A DNA stretch of 64,000 nt, from NCBI RefSeq assembly GCF_949987535.1, contig NC_080074.1:24325268-24389267 (forward strand), in the 5' to 3' direction. The notes under the pieces were generated by a model. The model did no database searches, was not told the DNA's origin, and saw only the letters and a list, made by a program, of their open reading frames with translations. This document shows, in pieces, positions 1 through 10,405 of this stretch (positions are counted from its first letter, which is position 1; the number at the start of each line of letters is the position of its first letter). The stretch is from Balaenoptera acutorostrata. Taxonomy: Eukaryota; Chordata; Mammalia; Artiodactyla; Balaenopteridae. The position numbers and the translations under genes were made by a program.

Positions 1-239
1 GCATCGTTCTATTGTGTTTAATTTTTCTAACTGTGGTTATTCTAATAAGATCAACTACTTAGATTTATAGGGGTAACCTGATAACTAATCCAGCACTGTG
101 CATTGATTTATGCCAGCTTCTACTGGTTAAGCAAGAGATACAGTGCTTTGATTCATTTAGTCTAAGAACTGATAGACTGTTTGAGCCCATGACTCTGAAA
201 TTTATACCAATCTAGCTCACCCCTCCAGAATATGGTCTG

Positions 240-771
240 AGGCCTCTCCTCAGTTTTGGAAATTTTTATGCCTTGAATGATTGTTTATACCCCATTCTTT
301 CTCCTCTCCTTCTGGTACTTCAATTACATGTATGTTAGACCTTTTCACTGTGTTTCATATGACATATGGATGTTTTTCTATATTTTCCATTCTTCTTTCT
401 CTGTACTTCAATCCAGACACTTTCTAATGATCTGTCTTCTAGTTCCCTAATCTTCTCATAAGTTGTTTCTATTCTATGATTAAACTCATCTACCGAGTTT
501 TTAAATTTTCTATTCTAGAATTCCCATTTATTTCTATTTTTTCTAGTACCAGTGTTCTGCTGAAATTCCCCAGCTTTTCATTAAGTTTTTAAAATATATT
601 AATCATAGTTAATCCATTTGGATCATCTATGGTTCTTCTTAATAATTTCTTTCTCTTATCTTTTGGTCATTTGCTCTTATATTCTGACATGCCTGGTAAC
701 TTTTGATTGAAAGTAGACATGATGTGTGAAAAATTATACAGATAATTTGAGGCTCTAAATATATTATTTTC
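240..771 (-). mobile_element. Old LINE-1-like (L1M) sequence, left of hAT insertion
   Basis: T/C-rich text such as CTTCTGGTACTTCAATTACA and GATCTGTCTTCTAGTTCC matches what I recall of antisense L1M internal sequence. It continues on the far side of the hAT element. Subfamily not determined. No open frame of note. Confidence 0.5.
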
Positions 772-779
772 CTCCAGAG

Positions 780-966
780 CTACATTGTCCAATAGCACAT
801 GTGGCCATCTAAACTTAAATTAATTTAAATTAAAATTAATAAAATTAAAAATTATTTCTTTGGTTATACTAGTCTCATTTCAAGTGCTCACTAGCCACAT
901 GTGGCTAGTGGCTACCTCATTCGAAGCACATTTACATCCTCATGAAAAGTTCTCTTGGACACTCTG
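780..966. mobile_element. Non-autonomous hAT-Charlie element (MER3/MER58-like)
   Basis: Inverted ends CTACATTGTCCAATAG and (minus strand) CAGAGTGTCCAAGAG, with the family hallmark 'agccacatgtggctagtggctac' at about 892-914 and an AT-rich centre. Perfect 8-bp duplications, CTCCAGAG at 772-779 and 967-974, fit hAT integration. It is inserted in old L1-like sequence. Confidence 0.85.
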
Positions 967-974
967 CTCCAGAG

Positions 975-1290
975 GATTTATTATTGCTTTTGGAAGACTG
1001 TTACTGCAGGCTGTGACTGAGGTGAGTAGAAGCTGGGCTTACTCTTTGGGAAGTTTGGTCTGTTTCTGGTTGATCTTGCTCTCAGGATGAGACCCTTCAG
1101 GGTCTCCAAATGAAATCCTGAGCTATTCACCAGCTCTCCCTCCTCTAATTTTTTTCTCTGCAGCTCCGTTAGACTGTCCATAGGTCCAGTCAGCTTCTTA
1201 ATTCCTTGGCTATCACTTTCTTCTTGTCTCCTAGCCTCTACTCAGTACCACTTATGAATAGGCAAATGCCTTAAAGGGGGAAAAAAAGAC
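975..1290 (-). mobile_element. Old LINE-1-like (L1M) sequence, right of hAT insertion
   Basis: Continuation of 240-771 after the hAT element. The two sides rejoin cleanly if 780-966 and one TSD copy are removed. The open frames at 860-1090 and 981-1181 span repeat sequence and are not genes. Confidence 0.4.
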
Positions 1291-1489
1291 AGCATCAAAT
1301 ATTGAGCTTCCCTCCATGTACTTCCTTTCTCTTCTCTTCTTGGCTTCTCCAGTACTGTCAGTCTTAGTATTATCTCAAATATCTTCAAAGAGATTTTTTC
1401 TTAATCCAGCTTTTCTAGTTATTTCAGCAGGAGACTGGTTTGACATAAGCTCAATCATCATAGCCAGAAGCAGAATCTTCCCATTATCT

Positions 1490-2310
1490 TTCTAACTCAC
1501 TGCTGTCAGGTTTTCATCCTCTCATTGAAATACTGAAATATTAAGACATTGAAATATTCCTGTCCAGGTCACTAATGACTTCTTTGTTATCAAACTCAGT
1601 GGTCAATTCTTAGTTCTCATCTCATATGGACTCACAGCAACCCCAGCATTTGAACTCCAAAGGTATATATTAAACTTTCTACTTGGCTTTTCCAATTAAA
1701 AATTTAATAGGCATCTCAAATTTAATGTGTCTGGTTATAAACTCTTGATCTCTCCATTTTGCTTCTCGCTCAATCTTCCCTCACCTCAGTAAATGACAAC
1801 TTTATGCAGAATTCTAACTGCACTGGCAAAATACTTTGCAGTCACCTCTGACTCTTCTCTAATGGCTTTCCATTTCACTTAGAATACCATCCAACATCCA
1901 TGGCCTACAGGCCAAAATGATCTGTCCTCTATTTCCTCGCTTCATCTTCTGCCACTTTCTCCTCCCTTACTTTACTCCAGTTATGCTGGTCCTTACTATT
2001 CCTTGAGCACCCAGAGAAGCTTCCCTCACTGGGACCTTACACCTGCCATTCCCTCAGCTTGGACATGCATCACCCAGATATATGCAAGGTCTTTGCTGGG
2101 ACATGATTCCTTAAAAAGGCTTTACCTGATTGTTCCATAAACTAGTACCCCTTCCATCACTCTCTATCACTTTACCTTGTATTGCTTTTCTTCTTTGCTC
2201 TTATCACTACTCAACAAATCATATACTTATTTGTTTGTGCTTTGTCTTTTTTGCTAGAATGCAAACTCTATCAGAACAGGAATGTCATCTGTTTTGATAC
2301 TGCTTTACTC
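1490..2310 (+). mobile_element. LINE-2 fragment, sense
   Basis: Carries the L2 order of motifs: GGTCACTAATGACTTC, 'aataggcatctcaaatttaatgtg', 'aactcttgatctctcc', then the 3' part with CTGCCATTCCCTCAGCTTGG, 'tccttaaaaaggctttacctga' and AGAATGCAAACTCTATCAGA. Diverged, with small indels. Confidence 0.85.
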
Positions 2311-2334
2311 TCAGTGCAAGCCACACAACTGCAG

Positions 2335-2495
2335 AAATAATTCATCCCTGTTTTAAAGGTTAGGAATGGGAGAAACACAGAGGTTAAGCAATCTGACCCA
2401 GGACACACAGCTAATGAACGGTAGAGCCAGGACTGAACCTGGCTGCCTGACTCCAGAGTCTATGCTCTTACCGACTACACCGTACTCTCTCTAAT
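2335..2495 (-). mobile_element. MIR SINE
   Basis: Antisense MIR: GAAACACAGAGGTTAAGCAA, ACACACAGCTAATGAACGG, 'agagccaggactgaacctggctgcctgactccagagtc' and CTCTTACCGACTAC. One of the best-preserved MIR copies here. Confidence 0.9.
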
Positions 2496-3600
2496 GGAGG
2501 AGGTTTTAGTTAATAACCTGGGCCACGTGGATCCACAAAACTTTTGCTTTCAGGATTTGTGCCTAAAACTAAAAGAGAAAACACAGTGGTATCATCTGGC
2601 ATGTCCCAAATCCTCCCAGAATCCTGCTTGTTTTGTAAAAAGGTGAGGATGGAAGAGAAAGAATTCTTATCCGTAGTGGGATATTAAGCCTATTTCTAAC
2701 CAACCACCAGTATTTCCAATGTCAAGCCAAAGTAAGAAAAAGATCCAAGAGGAAACAAGAAGGAAGAGAAGGAAGAAGGAGGAAAGAGAGAGAAAGAGAG
2801 GGAGGGAAGGGGAAGGAGAGAGAGAGAGACCATGCAGCCTCATGAAGGTTCAGATTTTACTTCTTTTCACATCATACCAAACTCATACCACAACTTAACC
2901 CCGTAATTGACTAAATGTTCTTTTTATTGATTCTGATTCAATCTAAGGAGAGGGAGGAGGAGTAAAGGAAGTAATGAAATCTTCCTAGAAGCCGAAGCTT
3001 TCATGCCCTTTTAATAGATATCAGTGGTAGAATAGAGAGAAGAAAGCCAAAAGAAGATAGGTCCCTGGCTGGAGAACAGAAGAGCCGTGTGATGAGAGAA
3101 TTCTCTGTCAGAAAGGCTGAGAGAGAAGCAGAGGAAAGATGACTCCAGGTAGGCTAATCAAACCTGTCTGTCAGTGGTTAAACTATGAATGGGGATGGCC
3201 TAAGCACAGCCACTTATGAATAAGGAGTTTAATAGAGGTTAACAGTCTACTCAGGCTATGTGTTTAAGACTGGAGTTTAAATAAGCTCTTACAGAAATGA
3301 TGCAATGTCTTGTTAGAAAGGAAGAAAGACATCTGATTTGTATCTACATGTGCTTTTATTTCTAAATGTTTGCTCTAAAAAGGGCCAAGAATTTACTACC
3401 TTTTGAGGCCACTTATTCTATGAATGGACCATTATCTAAATGTTAGGTAATTTATTTACATATGAAGCTAAACTCTGCCTCTCTATGACTTTTCTGAGTA
3501 ATGCCATTTTTGCTTTGTAGAGCTGCACTGGTAAACTGTGATCATTTTCCCAAATATCAGTTCATTAGGTATTTAAAGACAGTTTTCATATTCCCCTACA
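2496..3600. other. Non-coding, mostly unique
   Basis: Apart from the GA tract I recognise no gene or repeat family here. AT-rich, with stops in all frames. Confidence 0.5.
2745..2832 (+). repeat. Purine-rich (GA/GGA)n tract
   Basis: About 85 bases almost wholly A and G, ending in (GA)7 just before CCATGCAG. Confidence 0.85.
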
Positions 3601-3604
3601 GATC

Positions 3605-4150
3605 TCCTCTGTTATGTTCTCTACTTTCTTCTTTGGTCTAACCCTTCCTTTAGATAAACTCCAAGCCCACATACCAATCATTACCTGCTAGATATTTGGA
3701 TCAGGACGTCATTTTACTTAGATCTCAAATTCAACATGTATAAGCCTGAACAGAATCACTCCGTACACCCTAGACAAACTCTTCCCCCGACCTTCCCATC
3801 TGCCACGGAGTCATCTTTGACTCTATTGTTTCTCTACCCCTATCCCGAATGAAATTAATCACCATGTCTTTGTGAACATTATCCCATTTGTTCCTTTCCT
3901 CCCATTTCCCCTGCCTTGGCTGGAATCCACACCATAATTACCTCTCTCTTGGACTTCTAATTGGTCTTCTCACCTCCAACTGCCCTTTCTTCCAGTTCAT
4001 CTAACACAGCCCAGTTAACATTTTTACTCAAAATTGCCAGTGCTTTCTCATGGCCATTAAATAAAATTCAAATCCCTTAACCCAGTATTTGGGGTAATCC
4101 ACACGGTGGTCTGACTCTATGGGATTTGTCTTAACCAGATCTCTATTTTA
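3605..4150 (+). mobile_element. LINE-2 fragment, sense
   Basis: L2 motifs in order: 'tagatctcaaattcaacatgt', 'acggagtcatctttgactc', 'ttggacttctaattggtcttctcacctccaactgcc' and CAAAATTGCCAGTGCTTTCTC. Confidence 0.8.
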
Positions 4151-4242
4151 ATAACAATGACAAGAAAAAAACAACAATAATAATAGTTAATATATATTCA
4201 CTATTTCTGAATCCCTTAAATGTCCTGTGTAGATCATACCTT

Positions 4243-4573
4243 CTAGAATGGTATTGCCAATATGGTAACCACCAGCCATATGTGGCCATAAAGCACTTGA
4301 AATAAGGCCAGTCTGAACTAAGATTTGTATTAAGTGTAAAATACACACTGGATTTTGAAGAACTAGCATGCAAAATAATGTATTTACATATGAATTGATC
4401 TCATTAATTTTGTATTGAAAATATTTGTATCTAATATGTTAAATAAAATGTTATTAAAATTACTTTCACCTGTATCTTTTTAATTTGTATAATGTGGATC
4501 TTGAGAAGTTTAAAATTATATGTCTGGCTTGAATTTGTGGCTCACATTACATTTCTATTGAATAGTTCTGCTT
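4243..4573 (-). mobile_element. hAT-Charlie element (MER3/MER58-like), longer copy
   Basis: Same family as 780-966, in opposite orientation. The left end (GGTATTGCCAATATGGTAACC) is the inverted form of the gtggctaccgtattgga motif. The right end (CATTTCTATTGAATAG) is the inverted ccaatagaaatg end. The centre keeps a 'taagtgtaaaatacacactgg' block typical of this family. About 330 bp, so close to full length. Confidence 0.8.
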
Positions 4574-4977
4574 TAGCATGACAAATATGTATGCCCAGAG
4601 ACAAAAAAAGGGAGAAAACAATATAGAAATAAAAGAATGATGGGATTTGGGGAAGGGTTTACATATTTTTTAAAATAGTCTTTACCATTTTAATTTTTAT
4701 AATCAAATGTATGATTAATTAAGTTTAAAAATTATCATATTCATCCCTCAAGATAACCTTTTCTACATGAAGCCTTCTTCCGGAATCTCATCCTTAAATA
4801 ATTTCTCCCTCATTGGATTTCTTATGCCTGTGGTCTGAAATCTGCTACACACAGACTCCTCCAAGAAAGTTTAGCTTGGACGGGAGCACGCTGAGGGATA
4901 ATCACGAGTACTGGGGAATCACCATGTGTACACAACTGAACCGCGGGCCACAGCAATTCACACTGACTCTCCAGAGC

Positions 4978-5140
4978 CAGGCTTCTCAAACTTTACTGTG
5001 CCCACCGATCTCCCGGGGCCCTTATTACGACACAGATTCTAATTCAGTGGGTCAGGGTGGGGCCTCAAATTCTGTGTTTCTAAAAAGCTCCCAGGTGATG
5101 TCAGTGGTATTGGTCCTCGGCCCACATGAGTAGAAAGGCT
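4978..5140 (+). mobile_element. MER5A-like hAT-Charlie element
   Basis: Begins with CCAGGCTTCTCAAACTTTA and contains GATTCTAATTCAGTGGGTC, GGGTGGGGCCT and CTCCCAGGTGATG, the standard order of MER5A motifs. The open frame that overlaps it (4813-5133) is a chance frame. Confidence 0.82.
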
Positions 5141-5244
5141 AGTCTAGACAACCTGTCTGCAAAAATTTCACACTCTGAGATTTCCTCACATGAGAGTGAA
5201 GATCTTTGACTAGTAGCCAATCAAGTCGAATGTTGGCCTGAATT

Positions 5245-5520
5245 CAATGCCTCAAACATTCATTGCGGGTCCCCTGTGTGCCAAGCACTGTGTAAGGTCC
5301 TGAGCATGATTAATGCCTGACACCTAGGAGACACCATGGATGTTGAGTACCTTGTTGAGTTCACAAATGTCTGAGTAATGAGTCATAAGACACTGTTCCT
5401 GCCCAAAAGGTGTTCTGCTGAGGAAAACAGTTAAGGGACAACTACAGCACAATCTGAAATGTGTTAACAAAAGAGAAATTCAGGAGGGAGGGTGGCCTGA
5501 GGAGACAAAGGGTCACCTAA
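5245..5520 (-). mobile_element. LINE-2 3' end, antisense
   Basis: AACATTCATTGCGGGTCCCC then TGTGTGCCAAGCACTGTG, followed by 'actgttcctgcccaaaagg', the standard reverse of the L2 tail. Confidence 0.65.
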
Positions 5521-5754
5521 TTGAAAACTCCCTTGGAGGAAGAAGGCCACAGGCTCAAATCTCTTGCACAGACAGGAAAGTGACCAGCTAATGAATGCTA
5601 TGGATCCCTTGTGCTTAAAGTTTCCAGGATCCAGGAGTGTATCTACCTATTTTTAATAAGCACTGCCAATAGGAAGCCTGTGTTATCTCAGGGACTGATG
5701 CCATCCACGCAAGAGCCCAAGGAAGCCTAAGCATTGCCCTCAACTCCGCTCCTC

Positions 5755-6500
5755 CTTCCCTGTCTGCATTAGGTGGTTGCAAATTCCTGCCTAATATTCC
5801 TCCTAAATAGTTTTCCTATCTGTCCCCTGAGGTCTCCATCTCCACTGCTACTATAGTATGTTGATTAGCACAGTAGTGGATTACTGCATTAACCTCCAAA
5901 TGGGTCTCCTTTTCTCCATCTTATCTTTTCCTTCCACCCCTGCAATCAGAGAGATCTTCCTGAGAAGCAAAGCTGACCATAGTGTTCCCTGTCTCAGAAT
6001 CTTAAGTGGCTCTCTACTGCATAAGAGATAAAACTGAGCTCCTTATTTGACACACCCTTCAGGTCTCTCCTTGAATCGCCTCTTTTTAAGCTACCCCTCT
6101 TATAGCCTGTGCTTGGGATGCACTGAATTGGAATTGATTACATATCTTGAATCTTGTCATGGTGGATGATGTTTCCAACCTTAACATACACTGCTGCTTC
6201 ATTATGAATGCTGTGTATTCCCCCTCCACCCATTTTCCCTGCCTTTCCTCCTATTTCTCCTTCAAATCTCAGCTGAGATGTTAGTTCCTTGACAAGCCTT
6301 CCTTGCTTGCCAAGTTGGGTAGGGGATGGTTAAATTGTCCAAGATAGCAGTTATTATACTACATCATAATTATTTTCCCCACTTGAGTCTGAGTATCTTG
6401 TGCTAAAGAGAACTTGGTGTCTTTTCAGTGTCTATTTCTAATGCCTAGACCAGCTCCTATCACTTAGTAGAAACTCAATGTACATTTGTTGGGGTTGCCT
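5755..6500 (+). mobile_element. LINE-2 fragment, sense
   Basis: GGATTACTGCATTAACCTCC, AATGGGTCTCCTTTTCTCC, 'tctcagctgagatgttagttcctt' and a tail with CACTTAGTAGAAACTCAATG give the L2 3' third in order. Confidence 0.82.
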
Positions 6501-7630
6501 TCCTAGGCAACCGGTCAGGTGACAAATACCCTCTGTCCTTGAGTGGGCATGAGAACCTGATTAGCGAGGCTGCCCTAAGGAACTTTACCCAAGTTAGAAG
6601 TTGGATGGAGGTTGTAAATAGAGGTCTGTGGGTGTCCCAGTGGACGAGTGACAACTATTATATATTTATATAATCAGTACTAACTGAATAGACTAGAGAA
6701 AACGAGCCTGGAACCTAAAAGCCCTCCTCTGGCCAGTCTAATCAATGTAAACACTGTCCAAACCATCACTTAACTGGTCACCTGGAAATACCTAATCTCC
6801 CAAAGGATGCATTGGCAGCTAGAACTGAAGAAATTTTCCATAATCAGTGAGGGTTTTTTTTTTTTTTAAATTCTTTGTTCCAATGACAAGAATATAAAAG
6901 TACACAGTTCTCTGTACAAATGACAAGAAGATAAAAGTCTGAATATGATATGAAGTCCATATCTTATTATGCATTACATTTTAATTAGAGAGAATGCTAA
7001 GTTAATTATGTGAAATTTTTGTGTAGGAACTGCTACTATTATCAATAAAACTACAACACTGAAATAAAATTATAGAAAAGGAAATATCATACCTTTGTTT
7101 GTAAAGAATTTGCATTAAGCTCAGAGAGAGCAAATAATGAGGAATGAAAGGAGTCTTTGTTATTCTCCAATTTCTATGATCTGCCAAAATGTCAAATAAT
7201 CCATTTAGTCAATCAGAAAATTAAAGAACGCGGCAAACCTCAAGGTAGTTTGAGATTACAGCTGTGCAAAGTACTTCAACTATAACATGAATCTATGTCA
7301 CAATAGCAATTACTTAATGACTTGTTTTTCTATAACTTTGTTGATGCAAAAATACAATTTAGGTTTCAAATTAATTGTGGCTTCTCTCCTATTTGAATCT
7401 TGGGTACTTCATTTGACGCTGTTTACACACATTCTTTCAACTTGTGCTTTAATGAATCTCACTTTTATAGGGAAACCACATCTATTTAAAAGAAATCCTT
7501 GCTATGTTTTAGCCAAAAAATTTAATTATAATCTTCAAATCTTTCTTAGAATGTGGTAAGATCAAGCTTTGGAGGGGATTTGAGGGTTTTGAAAAGAACC
7601 ATGAAATACTCTGATAACCCAGGATGGGGA
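6501..7630. other. Non-coding, AT-rich, no recognised element
   Basis: Contains a T12 run near 6856 and a near-repeat of AATGACAAGAA[T/G]ATAAAAGT at 6881-6900 and 6918-6938. Open frames at 7002-7187 and 7287-7559 lack family features. Confidence 0.45.
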
Positions 7631-7634
7631 AATC

Positions 7635-8385
7635 ACTCAATTATTCAACAAATGTTGAGTTCCTTCTAGATAATAGGTCCTCTGGTAAGTTGCTCCAGGA
7701 AAACAGAAGCAACACCAGAAAAAGCCCTTTCTTTCACAGAGCCTAAGTTATATTTGGGGATAAGAACATTAATTAATTACACAATGAATAATTACAAACT
7801 GAGTCAAAATTCCTGAAAAAAAGGCACACACTTCTGTGGGAATATGTAACAGATGAACCTGATCTAGCATGGGAAGCTGGGGAGGTGGCGTATGGGAGGA
7901 GGAGAGTCTAAAGTTTGAGTAGACGTCCCTTCCTAGAAAGATGGAGATGGAGTGGTGAACTGGAGAGCCTTCCAGATGGAGGCAGCCATGAGTGTAAAGA
8001 GGTGGGAAAGTACAAACTTGTTTAAAGGACTGAGGGACACGAAGGAGAACAGAGTGCACAGAGCAATGGGGACAGGGAGGCCAGGGGCCAGATCCTCTAG
8101 TACTTTGGAAGGCATGGTGATGACTTTGGCCTTTCTTCTAACAGCATTGGAAAACACTAAAAAGGTTTTAAGAAGGAGAGGAAGTTGACATGTCAGTTTT
8201 GAATATGAAGAGCTATGTCTGGCTGCACTGCGAGACTGGAGACCCAGAGAGGGTGCAGAATAAGTCGGAAATGCCAAGCTGCAGGCTATTGCAGTCGTTC
8301 TGGCATTTGACCTTGGGTCGTGGCAGTGGGGGCAGAGAAAAGTGGATGGATTGAATAGATACATAAAAGATATAACTTGAAATTA
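7635..8385 (-). mobile_element. LINE-2, antisense, first part
   Basis: ATTATTCAACAAATGTTGAG at the start is the reversed L2 end. 'atggtgatgactttggcctttcttctaacagcattggaaaacactaaaaaggttttaag' and 'aggctattgcagtcgttctggc' match the reversed L2 body. An L1 tail interrupts it, and it resumes at about 8671. The 143-codon minus frame at 7933-8364 runs along L2 but is too broken for an ORF2 claim. Confidence 0.85.
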
Positions 8386-8392
8386 GAAATGG

Positions 8393-8663
8393 GGTGGGGG
8401 GAGGGATAAGTTAAGAGTTTGGGATGAGCAGATACAAACTATTATATATAAAATAGATAAACAACAAGGTCCTGCTATATAGCACAATCAATATAATAAA
8501 CTGTAATGGAAAAGAATATAAAAAAGACTCTATATATACATATAATATATATATAAATATATACACACACACATATATCTGTATAGATATATACATCTGA
8601 ATCACTTTGCTGTACACCAGAAACACAACATTGTAAATCAATTATACTTCAATTAAAAAAAAG
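8393..8663 (+). mobile_element. LINE-1 3' end (cetartiodactyl type), inserted in L2
   Basis: Motifs in L1 order: GAGTTTGGGATGAGCAGATA, AACAACAAGGTCCTGCTATA, TAATGGAAAAGAATATAAAA, an AT/CA-rich patch, GAATCACTTTGCTGTACACC and CAATTATACTTCAATT with an A8 tail. Short duplications of GAAATGG lie at 8386-8392 and 8664-8670. Strongly 5'-truncated. Confidence 0.9.
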
Positions 8664-8670
8664 GAAATGG

Positions 8671-9275
8671 AGTAAGAACTATACCAAGGATTATTCCTGG
8701 ATTTCTACTTTACGCAATGGATATAATTCACAGATATTGGAAACTGTGGAGGAGGCCCAGGTTTAGGGTAGAAGAAAACTAATTTGTTTTGAACGTGTTG
8801 CAAATGATATACATTTGAAACATCCTAGTGCATGTAGTGGAAGGTAGTTATGTATATGGATTTCGAACTAAGAGAAGAGATAGGGAAGAAATTATGAAGC
8901 CACAGGCCTAAAGAGGCTTACCTAGGGAGAGAAGAGGAAAAGACCTAGGCCCAAATCTTGAGTAACTTCATATTAAATATTAAATATTAAAAAGCCGACA
9001 AAAGAAGTGGAGCCGTAGCCAGAGATATAAAAGGGAAAATAGGAAATTGTTGTGTCATAGATGTCAACAGAAGAGAATACACATGTTTCAAAGGCTCTGA
9101 TCAACAGGCTAGATCGCTACGGAGACGTCAGTAAAATGAGAACTGAAATAGCCCCTTAGATTCAGCTACATGGAGGTTGTTGGTGACCTTAAGAAGAACT
9201 GTATACAGATATGAGTCATGGGTTATAAGCAAGCTGTAGTGAACTGAGATTAAGTAGGAGGTAGGAAGAAGGAGA
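8671..9275 (-). mobile_element. LINE-2, antisense, second part
   Basis: Continues the L2 of 7635-8385: TGGAGGAGGCCCAGGTTTAG, 'ggagccgtagccagagatataaaa', 'gtgtcatagatgtcaacagaagagaatac' and 'atggaggttgttggtgacctt' follow the reversed L2 order. Total preserved L2 is about 1.4 kb, long for this ancient family. Confidence 0.82.
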
Positions 9276-9284
9276 TGGTGATTA

Positions 9285-9440
9285 TAATCATAATAATATT
9301 GGCTACACTTGTCTAACGTTTACTATGTTCCAGGCACTATTTTAAGTTATAATTCATTTAGCTCTTACAACAACCCTGCAAGAAGCACCCTGCGGCTTTA
9401 GTGTTCCTCCCTAGAGAGGTTAAATAACTGGTCCACCCAA
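9285..9440 (-). mobile_element. MIR SINE
   Basis: TTACTATGTTCCAGGCACTA, TTTAGCTCTTACAACAACCC and AGAGAGGTTAAATAACTGG in antisense MIR order. Confidence 0.8.
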
Positions 9441-10264
9441 TGACAATACTCTGAGAAAGTTTGGTGCATGTAGGAGAGGTGAGATTTATTTAGGAAAGTA
9501 GTTGGAGGGGTTGACTTTAAAAACCTGGTTTGTTTTTGCAGCCACGGGAACATGTATTTCTATCCCATCAAAGAAATGGAGCTATGGCTCCCGTTTTATA
9601 CCCACCAGGAGAAATGGCGTTGCATGTCCCAAACACGGTTCTGTAGATACCGAGCCCTGCTCAGCTAGCCAAGGAGGAGCAGATTGGAAAATGCTTTGTG
9701 TAAGCAGTTATCGTCCTTAGACTAAGAATTCCTTTTCATTTTATTTTTACATCTGTGTGACAGTAGAAGGAATGACTGGACTTTTTTTTTAAGGTGTGGA
9801 AATCAGAGAGTAGGAGAGTATCAGAGAATGGGAGAGTTTTAGGGTGTTCAGGAAGTTGTGGCCTCCCACCTCTGAAACCAGGATTAAATGTTGTGTCTCT
9901 AGGACGCCTTTTCTGGTCTCCCAAATGGAGCCCTCCATATACCCACTGAACCCCAGCATCCCTTTTCATAACCCTCATTCTACTTTGACCGCAGGTTCTG
10001 TCTGTGTCTTCCATCAGTGCCATTAGGCCCCACTGAGGACTGCGCCTGCCTTGCTCTCGGCAACATCCCATCCCCTGGTACGGGGCTTGGCATATGAACC
10101 AGTGAATGAACTTAAAATCGCCAAGTTACATTTCAAGTGAAATTACATTTTTGCCATTTTGTGTCAATTTCCAACCTAATAACCCTCTAGACGCTACATC
10201 TCCAAAGTGCTGTGTTTCACCAAAGCATTTCTGTGTATGTATCTCTTGGGCTGAGCCTCAAAAC
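9441..10264. other. Non-coding, no recognised element
   Basis: Somewhat higher GC than the flanks. Frames at 9502-9720 (+), 9736-10071 (-) and 9844-10026 (+) overlap one another and show no domain, signal peptide or splice-site support. Confidence 0.45.
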
Positions 10265-10405
10265 CACCCAGAGTAAGAATGGAAATTATCCCAGATTACA
10301 GATGAGGAACTTGGGTCATGAGAGCGAGTGACCTTCACATGCTCACACATCTAGCCAGGGGCAGAGATGGGCCCTCCGATTGTGATTCTACTGTCATGTT
10401 CCCTA
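10265..10405 (-). mobile_element. MIR SINE
   Basis: CAGATTACAGATGAGGAACT, 'cacatgctcacacatctagccaggggcagagatgg' and a trailing CTACTGTCATGTTCCC follow antisense MIR. Confidence 0.75.

Noticed and set aside
4813..5133. 106-codon plus-strand frame
   Set aside because: Its second half is a MER5A-like transposon; no protein family seen.
7933..8364. 143-codon minus-strand frame
   Set aside because: It runs along an L2 copy with no continuous L2 ORF2 similarity; best explained as chance within the repeat.
9502..9720. Frame after a TTTTTGCAG acceptor-like site
   Set aside because: The Cys-containing product resembles no family I know, and one acceptor-like site is not enough.
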